From Pseudomonas pseudonitroreducens (lineage in GTDB: Bacteria; Pseudomonadota; Gammaproteobacteria; Pseudomonadales; Pseudomonadaceae), in assembly GCF_021603645.1 (NCBI RefSeq), contig NZ_BQHJ01000001.1, forward strand, positions 124,001-188,000: DNA of 64,000 nucleotides. Reading direction: 5' to 3'. Shown one piece after another: positions 28,118 to 42,330 of the stretch. Both the position numbers and the translations under genes were made by a program. The notes beneath the pieces were generated by a model that made no database searches, was not told where the DNA came from, and was given only the letters and a program-made list of their open reading frames with translations. The number at the start of each line of letters is the position of its first letter. Position 1 is the first letter of the stretch.

Positions 28118-28882
28118 TTAAGTATTCCAGATGTAAATCGGGAATGTCCGGGGTTCGCTGGGTTCGATTACCCTGACAGGCTTGTATGCGGGCACTCCAA
28201 AGAGGCCCCATATCGGTTTTGGTTGATTTACGAATAGCCTCCCATAGTTGGTGAAGTTTAGATATGAGCCTGGGCGTTCAGGTGTATTGCTATGCCATAG
28301 GACTCTGTTGTTTGCTCCATAAATTACGAAATTACCATCGCCTTGGATTACAGCCTTCAGCGCTCCCTTGCCTTGGGTGTAAGTAGCCCAGACTACTGTG
28401 CTAGCACCCTTGTAGATGACTAAGTTGCCATCCGTTTGGAAAGCCATACGGTAGTCACCGTTTGAGTAGGTGGTTCCTGGAAGAATTGTCGTCCCAGATG
28501 GAATGTATAGATTGACTTGGTTAGGGTCGGGCTGTTTCAGTGTCACGTAACCCCAAATTGCCTCGTCACTATAAATTACTAAATTGCCGTCATCTTGGAC
28601 TTGAAGATATGCTCTGTCCTTAAAGCTCTCGAATAAAACTGGTGTCTTGATATTTGTGGAAAATACGGCGGTATTTGAATTGTTGTAGATGTTTAGGTTG
28701 AACTCCATGACGGCACGTACTCCGCCTTTCGTGTTCGTATATGTTGCCCATTTTACCTCGTTGTTGTTTTTGTACAGCACGAGGTTTCCATCGGTTTGCA
28801 TATGCAGGCTGTACTGTCCGTTAGGGGAGCTGAGGCTTTGTCCAGCTGAAAGTTGTTCACGAGGCTTAAGATAGCTAACCAT
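28118..28882 (-). CDS. llpA: Lectin-like (L-type) bacteriocin, LlpA/pyocin L family
   Basis: Predicted secreted toxin that kills related pseudomonads. 254 residues from the ATG at 28882, close to pyocin L1 (about 256). It has two tandem monocot-mannose-binding-lectin (B-lectin) domains and no cysteine pairs or signal peptide, as in known LlpA proteins. Intact QxDxNxVxY sugar-site motifs occur at 29-37 and 96-104 (N-domain) and 149-157 and 180-188 (C-domain); the remaining sites (about 59-66 and 210-218) are degenerate. The segment TQGKGALKAVIQGDGNFV and the aromatic tail ending IYIWNT resemble putidacin L1/LlpA from memory. Family knowledge: the C-domain binds D-rhamnose in common polysaccharide antigen and the N-domain sets strain selectivity through BamA; no immunity gene is known. 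It is AT-rich (45 G+C in 28561-28680) and lies directly after a Com-like ORF. A TTG at 28900 is a possible but less likely start. Confidence 0.92.
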   Translation of the reverse strand: MVSYLKPREQLSAGQSLSSPNGQYSLHMQTDGNLVLYKNNNEVKWATYTNTKGGVRAVMEFNLNIYNNSNTAVFSTNIKTPVLFESFKDRAYLQVQDDGNLVIYSDEAIWGYVTLKQPDPNQVNLYIPSGTTILPGTTYSNGDYRMAFQTDGNLVIYKGASTVVWATYTQGKGALKAVIQGDGNFVIYGANNRVLWHSNTPERPGSYLNFTNYGRLFVNQPKPIWGLFGVPAYKPVRVIEPSEPRTFPIYIWNT

Positions 28883-28886
28883 ATAA

Positions 28887-29054
28887 TCACCATTGCTCAA
28901 TTTTAAGTGGTGGGCTCAAAGGCGCTATTTTGAGACTCTCGGTCTTCAGGTGGTTCAAGGCGCCGCAACGCGGGCACTTGATCTGTGCTTCAGTCGATTT
29001 GCCAAGGCGTGCGAGCAACCGTCTGCACTTTCCGCAGCGATATTCTTTTAGCAT
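28887..29054 (-). CDS. Com-like zinc-ribbon protein (phage Mu Com family)
   Basis: A 55-codon ORF starting MLKEYRCGKCRRLLA, with four cysteines C7, C10, C27 and C30 as CxxC...CxxC and the segment IKCPRCGALNHLK, the hallmark of Com (PF10122-type) proteins. Phage Mu Com is a small zinc protein that binds the translation start region of mom mRNA and opens it for ribosomes. Here the stop TGA is four bases before the llpA ATG and overlaps its GGTGAT Shine-Dalgarno, mirroring com-mom. No mom gene or other phage gene is nearby. The frame stays open for about 20 codons upstream of the ATG but lacks another ATG, GTG or TTG. Role in llpA control is inference. Confidence 0.8.
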   Translation of the reverse strand: MLKEYRCGKCRRLLARLGKSTEAQIKCPRCGALNHLKTESLKIAPLSPPLKIEQW

Positions 29055-29113
29055 CTCTATGGCATCCGATTGTTGTTCGATGCGTCTATTGTCGTGTTCG
29101 TAATAGTTATCCG

Positions 29114-29142
29114 CAATAGTCGTACTTCAATGTATAGGCAAT
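29114..29142 (-). promoter_or_regulatory. ATTG repeats resembling a PrtN P-box upstream of com-llpA
   Basis: On the minus strand ATTG occurs three times with spacings of 11 and 14 bases (complement CAAT at 29139-29142, 29128-29131, 29114-29117). The middle one reads ATTGAAGT, fitting the P. aeruginosa pyocin activator PrtN P-box form ATTGnn(n)GTnn(n). They lie about 60-90 bases upstream of the Com ATG. AT-rich sequence makes chance matches likely, so this is a weak call. The gene-free stretch 29055-29412 otherwise holds an inverted repeat at 29241-29268 and the dnaE promoter region. Confidence 0.35.
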
Positions 29143-29240
29143 GTGTTGTCGATAGACTTTAATATGTGGGTGATGCGGTTATAAAGTAAGGGATTGTGGG
29201 CTTGCGAGTATCTAGTTCTCGCTCTGTGGTTGACCTGATT

Positions 29241-29268
29241 TTGGTGACTCCACATTGGAAGTCACCAA
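29241..29268. repeat. Inverted repeat in the llpA-dnaE spacer
   Basis: A perfect 9-base arm pair TTGGTGACT / AGTCACCAA (29241-29249 with 29260-29268). The stem can be extended by CCA/TGG with one bulged A, leaving a three-base loop. It has no T-run on either side, so it is not a terminator. It could be a protein-binding site, or mark the edge of the inserted island; the sequence does not say which. Confidence 0.6.
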
Positions 29269-29412
29269 GAAACCGCGGCTAGGGTGAGGTTATAGGCCTT
29301 GCTTAGTTCATAAGAATTTTTGGGGGCGCGCGGCTTACAGAAGCCTGTAGCTTTACCTTTCAGGTCGGTACAATCCGGGGCTTGCCGTTTTTCGCGTTTG
29401 CCAAGGACCACC

Positions 29413-32943
<3,531 letters not shown>

Positions 32944-33056
32944 CGCGGCGGTGGCCAAAGGCCGCCCGCCCGCCAGTCTCGACCCTCGGCGCCCGATACC
33001 GTAAGGTAGGGCGCCTACGGACCAGGCCCAGCCGCCAACAGAACGACGGATAGCCC

Positions 33057-34007
33057 ATGAACCCGAATTTTCTCGATTTCGAACAGCCCATCGCCGACCT
33101 GCACGCCAAGATCGAAGAGTTGCGGTTGGTCGGTAACGACAACGCCCTGAACATCACCGACGAAATCTCCCGTCTTCAGGAAAAGAGCAAGGCGCTGACC
33201 GAGAACATCTTCGGCAACCTGTCCAGCTGGCAGATCGCTCAGCTCGCGCGCCATCCGCGTCGCCCCTACACCCTGGACTACATCGAGCACATCTTCACCG
33301 AGTTCGAAGAGCTGCACGGTGATCGCCACTTCTCCGATGACGCCGCGATCGTCGGCGGCGTTGCCCGTCTGGAAGACCAGCCGGTGATGATCATCGGCCA
33401 CCAGAAGGGCCGCGAAGTCCGCGAGAAGGTACGCCGCAACTTCGGCATGCCGCGTCCGGAAGGCTACCGCAAGGCCTGCCGTCTGATGGAAATGGCCGAA
33501 CGCTTCAAGATGCCGATCCTGACCTTCATCGATACCCCTGGCGCCTACCCGGGCATCGATGCCGAAGAGCGCGGCCAGAGCGAAGCGATCGCCTGGAACT
33601 TGCGTGTCATGGCGCGCCTGAAAACCCCGATCATTGCAACCGTGATCGGCGAGGGCGGTTCGGGCGGTGCGTTGGCCATCGGTGTATGCGACCAACTGAA
33701 CATGCTGCAGTACTCCACCTACGCGGTGATCTCGCCCGAAGGCTGCGCTTCGATCCTCTGGCGTACTGCCGAGAAGGCGCCGGAAGCGGCCGAGGCCATG
33801 GGCATCACTGCCAACCGCCTGAAGGACCTGGGGATCGTCGACAACGTCATTCCCGAGCCACTGGGCAGCGCCCACCGCGATCCGGCTGCCATGGCCGAGA
33901 CCATTCGTCAGTCCCTGCTCGGCCAACTCGACACGCTGAACCAGTTGAGCACCGACGAACTCCTCGCGCGCCGCTACGAGCGCCTGATGAGCTACGGCGT
34001 CGCCTGA
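33057..34007 (+). CDS. accA: Acetyl-CoA carboxylase carboxyltransferase subunit alpha
   Basis: Transfers the carboxyl group from carboxybiotin to acetyl-CoA, with AccD, to make malonyl-CoA. 316 residues, the canonical length. An N-terminal coiled region is followed by the crotonase-like core with [22 protein letters not shown] and [12 protein letters not shown]. The preceding 113-base gap contains GC-rich inverted repeats (GGCC..GGCC at about 32952-32963) but no clear terminator, so read-through from dnaE is plausible. Confidence 0.97.
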   Translation: MNPNFLDFEQPIADLHAKIEELRLVGNDNALNITDEISRLQEKSKALTENIFGNLSSWQIAQLARHPRRPYTLDYIEHIFTEFEELHGDRHFSDDAAIVGGVARLEDQPVMIIGHQKGREVREKVRRNFGMPRPEGYRKACRLMEMAERFKMPILTFIDTPGAYPGIDAEERGQSEAIAWNLRVMARLKTPIIATVIGEGGSGGALAIGVCDQLNMLQYSTYAVISPEGCASILWRTAEKAPEAAEAMGITANRLKDLGIVDNVIPEPLGSAHRDPAAMAETIRQSLLGQLDTLNQLSTDELLARRYERLMSYGVA

Positions 34008-34076
34008 TCGACGCCTTCGGCGCAGTGCGGGTGACGAGGTATCCTTGCCTCGTCCTCGACCCTGCCGACCTGCGCC

Positions 34077-35390
34077 ATGTCCTTTGAATCACTGCTGCTG
34101 AACTTCCTTGCTCCCTGGCGCACCGCGCCGGCGTGGCGCGTGGCTTATTCCGGTGGCCTCGATTCCACCGTCCTCCTGCATCTGCTGGTACAGCTCGCCC
34201 GTCGCGAAGCCTTGCCGCCGATATCCGCCATCCATGTCCACCACGGCCTGCAGGCTGTCGCTGATGCCTGGCCGGAGCATTGCCAGCGCTTCTGCGATTC
34301 CCTCGGTGTGCCAATACAGTTGGCGCGAGTACGGGTCGATGACGGCGCCAGCCTCGAGCGTGCGGCGCGTGAGGCGCGTTACCGGGTGTTCGTATCGGCA
34401 CTGGCCGCAGGTGAGTGCCTGCTGACTGGGCAGCACCGCGACGATCAGGCTGAAACCGTGCTGTTCCGGCTGTTCCGGGGAGCGGGTGTGCGCGGGCTGT
34501 CGGGGATGGCGCCGAGCCGTGCGCTGGGCGTTGGCGAGTTGTTGCGCCCGCTGCTGGGCGTCACCCGCCAGCAACTGGAGGCCTATGCCCGCGGCCACGG
34601 CCTGAGCTGGGTGGAGGATCCCTCCAACGCCAGTGACGAGCATGACCGCAACTACCTGCGCAACAACGTCCTTCCGGGTGTCGTTCGGCGTTGGCCCGCA
34701 GCTGTCGAAACCATTGCTCGCAGCGCCGAGCACCTGGCGGAAGCCGAGGGGCTGCTGGGTGAGTTGGCGCAGAACGATCTGATCGGCGCCGGTGCGCGGT
34801 CCGAGTACATCGGCATGCAGCTTCCCTCACTGGCCCTTGCTGCCCTCGTTGAGTTGAGCGAGCCGCGTCAGCGCAACGCGCTGCGGCACTGGCTCGCTCC
34901 CCTGGCGCGCCTGCCCGATAGCGCGCATTGGGCCGGCTGGCAGGATTTGCGCGACGCCCGCGAAGACGCGGAGCCAATCTGGCGGCTTGCCGATGGCGAG
35001 TTGCGTCGTGCCCATGGCCGGCTCTGGTGGCTGGCCAGCCAGTGGCTGGGTTTCGTCCCGCTGAATCAGGTTTGGCATGAGCCGTCGCGGCCGCTTTCGC
35101 TGCCGGGTAATGGTTCGTTGCGTCTGGAGGGCGAGCCGCCGAGCGTGCCGCTGGAAATCCGCTATCGCCAGGGCGGCGAGGTAATGACGCTGCCTGGGCG
35201 TGGTCGACGTGACCTGAAACGGCTGCTCAACGAAGCGGCCATACCCGCCTTCCTGCGTGGCCGTCTGCCATTGCTCTGGCGAGCCGACGAACTGCTCGGT
35301 GTAGCGCTGCTGCCGGACCTGCGCGGGGAGCCGGGACAGGGCTGGACCCTGCGCTGGACACCTCCGACGAATGACTCGGGTTTGAGCTGA
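34077..35390 (+). CDS. tilS: tRNA(Ile)-lysidine synthetase
   Basis: Converts C34 of the tRNA-Ile(CAU) anticodon to lysidine using ATP. 437 residues with the PP-loop SGGLDS at residues 25-30, the family segments HVHHGLQ and GQHRDDQAETVL, and a C-terminal TilS domain with RYRQGGEVMTLPGRG. The start at 34077 fits the family N-terminus. It sits between accA and pyrG, as in P. aeruginosa. Confidence 0.95.
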   Translation: MSFESLLLNFLAPWRTAPAWRVAYSGGLDSTVLLHLLVQLARREALPPISAIHVHHGLQAVADAWPEHCQRFCDSLGVPIQLARVRVDDGASLERAAREARYRVFVSALAAGECLLTGQHRDDQAETVLFRLFRGAGVRGLSGMAPSRALGVGELLRPLLGVTRQQLEAYARGHGLSWVEDPSNASDEHDRNYLRNNVLPGVVRRWPAAVETIARSAEHLAEAEGLLGELAQNDLIGAGARSEYIGMQLPSLALAALVELSEPRQRNALRHWLAPLARLPDSAHWAGWQDLRDAREDAEPIWRLADGELRRAHGRLWWLASQWLGFVPLNQVWHEPSRPLSLPGNGSLRLEGEPPSVPLEIRYRQGGEVMTLPGRGRRDLKRLLNEAAIPAFLRGRLPLLWRADELLGVALLPDLRGEPGQGWTLRWTPPTNDSGLS

Positions 35391-39375
<3,985 letters not shown>

Positions 39376-39393
39376 TCCTAGTCTGGTACGGTG

Positions 39394-39417
39394 AAGGGGT
39401 GGCAGGAGCCACCCCTT
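39394..39417 (+). terminator. eno-ftsB hairpin (weak terminator)
   Basis: A 10-base perfect stem AAGGGGTGGC / GCCACCCCTT with an AGGA tetraloop, followed by only three T. It lies 18 bases after the eno stop and 20 before the ftsB start, so it may reduce rather than block read-through into ftsB-ispD. Confidence 0.65.
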
Positions 39418-39436
39418 TGCGTATGGAGCTGAAGGT

Positions 39437-39721
39437 TTGAGGTTACGTAGCCCCTACTGGCTGTTTCTCGTGCTGATCCTGGCGCTGGCCGGCCTGCAGT
39501 ATCGCCTGTGGGTGGGTGATGGCAGCCTGGCGCAGGTGCGCGACCTGCAGAAGCAGATCGCCGACCAGCAGGGTGAGAACGAGCGCCTGCTCGAGCGTAA
39601 CCGCATCCTCGAGGCGGAAGTCGCCGAGCTCAAGAAAGGCACCGAGACCGTCGAGGAGCGTGCCCGTCACGAACTCGGCATGGTCAAGGACAAGGAAACC
39701 CTCTACCAGCTCGCGCAATGA
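39437..39721 (+). CDS. ftsB: Cell division protein FtsB
   Basis: Small bitopic divisome protein that works with FtsL and FtsQ. 94 residues beginning at a TTG (39437: MRLRSPYWLFLVLILALAG), which matches the known Pseudomonas N-terminus and follows GGAG at 39425-39428. One membrane segment (about 7-22) is followed by a periplasmic coiled coil (about 30-70) rich in Q, E and R. The stop overlaps the ispD ATG by four bases. Confidence 0.95.
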   Translation: MRLRSPYWLFLVLILALAGLQYRLWVGDGSLAQVRDLQKQIADQQGENERLLERNRILEAEVAELKKGTETVEERARHELGMVKDKETLYQLAQ

Positions 39722-40416
39722 CCACTCCCGCCTTCTGGGCCGTGATTCCGGCCGCAGGCATCGGTTCGCGGATGCGCGCCGACCGCCCCAAGCAATACCT
39801 CGACCTTGCCGGCCGCAGCATTCTCGAGCGCACCCTCGATTGCTTCCTCGGCCATCCCCGCCTGAAAGGGCTGGTAGTCTGCCTGGCTGCCGACGATCCC
39901 TGGTGGCCGACCCTGCCAAGCGCTTCCAACGAGCTGATCCAGCGCGCTGATGGTGGCCGCGAACGCGCCGATTCCGTGCTCAACGGCTTGTTGCGCCTCA
40001 CCGAACTGGGCGCCACGCCGGACGACTGGGTGCTGGTGCACGATGCCGCCCGGCCGAACCTGGCGCGAACCGATCTGGATCGCCTGCTGGACGAGTTGGA
40101 ATTCGACGCCGTAGGCGGCCTGCTCGGTGTACCCGCGCGCGATACCTTGAAGCGTGTTGGTACTGATGGTCGGGTAGTGGAAACCATCGATCGCAGCGTG
40201 GTCTGGCAGGCCTACACTCCGCAGATGTTTCGCCTCGGTGCGCTGCATCGCGCGCTCGCCGATGCGCTGGTCGCCGAGGCGGCCATCACCGACGAGGCTT
40301 CTGCCATGGAGTGGGCGGGCTATGCGCCGCGCATGGTGGAAGGGCGGGTGGACAATATCAAGGTCACCACTCCGGAAGACCTGCAACGCCTGCAGCGCAA
40401 CTTCGCCAAGCACTGA
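39718..40416 (+). CDS. ispD: 2-C-methyl-D-erythritol 4-phosphate cytidylyltransferase
   Basis: Third step of the MEP pathway. 232 residues with the nucleotide-binding motif IPAAGIGSRMRADRPKQYL at the N-terminus and VLVHDAARPN mid-protein. In many bacteria ispD and ispF are adjacent; here they are separated by about 5 kb carrying the yedEF and formaldehyde genes, as in P. aeruginosa. Confidence 0.96.
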   Translation: MTTPAFWAVIPAAGIGSRMRADRPKQYLDLAGRSILERTLDCFLGHPRLKGLVVCLAADDPWWPTLPSASNELIQRADGGRERADSVLNGLLRLTELGATPDDWVLVHDAARPNLARTDLDRLLDELEFDAVGGLLGVPARDTLKRVGTDGRVVETIDRSVVWQAYTPQMFRLGALHRALADALVAEAAITDEASAMEWAGYAPRMVEGRVDNIKVTTPEDLQRLQRNFAKH

Positions 40417-40461
40417 TTCCTGTTCGCCGGCCCTCGACCGTTCGCGGCATATCCAGCCTCT

Positions 40462-40540
40462 GTAGGCGCGAGCTTGCTCGCGAACAAAGTTTCCGGCGAC
40501 TTCAGTGCTGGGCAGGTTCGCGAGCAAGCTCGCTCTTTAC
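40462..40540. repeat. REP pair, family 1 (degenerate right arm)
   Basis: Arms at 40462-40484 and 40517-40540 belong to the GAGCTTGCTCGCGAA family found at 2232 and 8003. The right arm ends CTCTTTAC instead of CTCCTAC and the left has GGCGCG for GGAGCG, so the pair has decayed. It is the first of three inverted pairs filling the 405-base gene-free stretch 40417-40821 between ispD and yedF. Confidence 0.8.
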
Positions 40541-40608
40541 CGGCTGCGCGCCGGGCTGGACCGTAGGAGCAACTGTCTTTCTCGGGAAGCCCGTGCCGAA
40601 GCTTCCCG

Positions 40609-40714
40609 CTCACCCCTGCCCTCTCCCAGGGGGAGAGGGAGCCGTCCGTGCCGGCTGTTGCCGGCCTTTCACCCTGCACCGAACGGTCCCCTCTCCCCTG
40701 GGGTTAGGGTGAGG
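40609..40714. repeat. Inverted repeat pair, CCCTCTCCC family
   Basis: Two inverted copies (40609-40640 and 40687-40714) of a segment made of TCACCC, CCCTCTCCC and GGGGAGAGGG. Each copy can fold on itself and the two can pair with each other. This pattern is common in intergenic DNA of Pseudomonas and related genera; it is different from both REP families here. Confidence 0.7.
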
Positions 40715-40739
40715 GCCGACCCAAGCGCACAAGCGTCTC

Positions 40740-40811
40740 GTAGGAGCGGACTTTGTCCGCGATTGGCTTCCGGCGCGATTCGGGCTCATCGCGGGCGGAG
40801 CCCGCTCCTAC
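40740..40811. repeat. REP pair, family 2
   Basis: Arms at 40740-40762 and 40789-40811 with core GTAGGAGCGGACTTTGTCC / complementary GGAGCCCGCTCCTAC. Related in outline to family 1 (shared GTAGGAGCG) but with a different inner stem. A second pair of this family is at 63058-63151. It ends 10 bases before the yedF stop codon. Confidence 0.85.
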
Positions 40812-40821
40812 AAAAGCACCC

Positions 40822-41070
40822 TCAGCCCAGCAGCGGTACTTCGATCAGGAAGCGGAACAGCGCGCCGTGCTGTTCAACCGCCAGGCAGTGATAGCCATGG
40901 CGCTGGGTGTCTTCCGGAATGCCATGCACCGACTGCGAGCAGTCGGTGATCACTTCCAGCAGATCGCCTGGCTTGAGCGTCTCCAGGGTTTCCAGGGTGG
41001 CGATGGCGTTGTACGGGCAGTGCTCGCCGCGCAGATCAAGCGACAGCGTCGGCGTCTTGGTTTCGGACAT
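40822..41070 (-). CDS. TusA/YedF-like sulfurtransferase-fold protein
   Basis: An 82-residue SirA/TusA-fold protein with the N-terminal strand LDLRGEHCPYN. The family cysteine is present (C18), but the usual CPxP motif reads CPYN, so the second proline is replaced. The start overlaps the yedE-like gene by 35 bases, and the pair is a typical YedE-YedF unit linked in the literature to sulfur or selenium handling. The exact substrate is unknown. Confidence 0.82.
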   Translation of the reverse strand: MSETKTPTLSLDLRGEHCPYNAIATLETLETLKPGDLLEVITDCSQSVHGIPEDTQRHGYHCLAVEQHGALFRFLIEVPLLG

Positions 41071-42262
41071 CGTTGGCTTTCCGTTTACGAGTGAAGCGCT
41101 GCGCGTTGAGCTGCACCAGCAGCATGCACAGGGCGAGGCCGGCGAAGGTAATCAGCAGTCCGCCGCCGGGGCCGAACTCCTGCAGCAGGTTGAGCTTGGG
41201 ATAGGGCAGGGCAAGGCTGGTGCCGAGCTGATCCCAGAACACGGCGACCAGTGTGCCGCCGATCACGTTGCCGACACCGACCACCCAGAAATGCACCTGG
41301 CCTTCCATCGAACGATACATCCAGCCGGTCTCGCAGCCGCCTGCCAGCACGATGCCGATGCCGAACAGCACGCCGCCGATCACGGCGTTCGGACCCATCC
41401 AGAAGATCTTCGGCGGCAGGCCGTTGTGGATCGCTGCGAAGGTGCCGACACAAGCAGCAGCCATGCCCAGCAGGATGCCGAGGGCGGCCTGGGTCCGGCC
41501 GGTGGTCCAGAGATCGCGGGCGGCGCTGGTGAAGCAGATCTGCGCGCGTTCGATCAGGCCGCCGAACAGCAGACCGAACAGGCAGGCCATGCCTAGCACC
41601 AGGGAGACCTCGAAGCGCCAGGCGGCGAACAGCGCAGCGATCGCCAGCACGCCCAGGCCCAGGCGCCACTGCAGTCTGGCGCGACGAGCCAGGGCTTCGG
41701 CACTCGGCAGGGCGGCGGCTTTGCCGCCAACCTTCAGCGGAATACGCAGGAACGGCAGCAGGCTGATCTTCACGCCGAACCAGGCGCCGATTACCGTCGA
41801 GAACATGAAGGCCCAGGCGTGCACCGAGAACATCGGGATACCGGTGAAGAAAGCCGCCAGGTTGCAACCCATCGCCAGGCGCGCGCCGAATCCGGCGATC
41901 ACCCCGCCGATAAGGCCCTGCAGCAGGCGGCGCTTGCTGGTCGGCCAGCGCAGGCTGACGTTGCCGGCCCAGAGCGCGCAGGCCAGCGCGCCGAGGAACA
42001 TGCCAATGATCATCACGCCATCGACACGATCCAGCGGCGTGCCCTGCAGGCCGATGATCTTGAAGTAGCTCCATTCCTGGGGCTGCAGGCCGAACCAGGA
42101 CAGCACGTGGCCGCCCCAGCGAGTGAATTCACCGGTCACCGCCCAGAAGGTGCCGGTCATGGCGAAGTAGTAAGCCGAGATGACGCCCAGGGCGACCAGG
42201 GTCGGCAATGGCGACCAGAAGCGCAGCAAATAGCGCTCGCGGAAGGAAGAAAGGGCTGACAT
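41036..42262 (-). CDS. YedE/YeeE-family sulfur (thiosulfate/selenium) transport protein
   Basis: A 408-residue inner-membrane protein with roughly ten hydrophobic segments and the duplicated YeeE/YedE motifs GARLAMGCNLAAFF and GIVLAGGCETGWMYR, whose cysteines line the conduit in characterised relatives. It is transcribed with the TusA-like gene, which presumably receives the imported sulfur species. YedE relatives are annotated as selenium-metabolism proteins in some genomes, but no selD or selA is present here. Confidence 0.85.
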   Translation of the reverse strand: MSALSSFRERYLLRFWSPLPTLVALGVISAYYFAMTGTFWAVTGEFTRWGGHVLSWFGLQPQEWSYFKIIGLQGTPLDRVDGVMIIGMFLGALACALWAGNVSLRWPTSKRRLLQGLIGGVIAGFGARLAMGCNLAAFFTGIPMFSVHAWAFMFSTVIGAWFGVKISLLPFLRIPLKVGGKAAALPSAEALARRARLQWRLGLGVLAIAALFAAWRFEVSLVLGMACLFGLLFGGLIERAQICFTSAARDLWTTGRTQAALGILLGMAAACVGTFAAIHNGLPPKIFWMGPNAVIGGVLFGIGIVLAGGCETGWMYRSMEGQVHFWVVGVGNVIGGTLVAVFWDQLGTSLALPYPKLNLLQEFGPGGGLLITFAGLALCMLLVQLNAQRFTRKRKANDVRNQDADAVA

Positions 42263-42330
42263 GTCGTCGTCCTTGATCCGAAGGGTGGGAAACCGCCCAT
42301 TCTAGCCAAGGCCTCTTCCATGCGCTTGCT

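Noticed and set aside
28883-28900. TTG start for llpA six codons upstream of the ATG
   Set aside because: It lies inside the com coding end without its own Shine-Dalgarno; the ATG at 28882 gives the usual L-type bacteriocin length and has GGTGAT before it.
29055-29412. Possible Mu-like prophage remnant around the com-like gene
   Set aside because: No mom, transposase, tail or other phage gene could be read on either strand; only the Com-like ORF supports it, so a prophage is not claimed.
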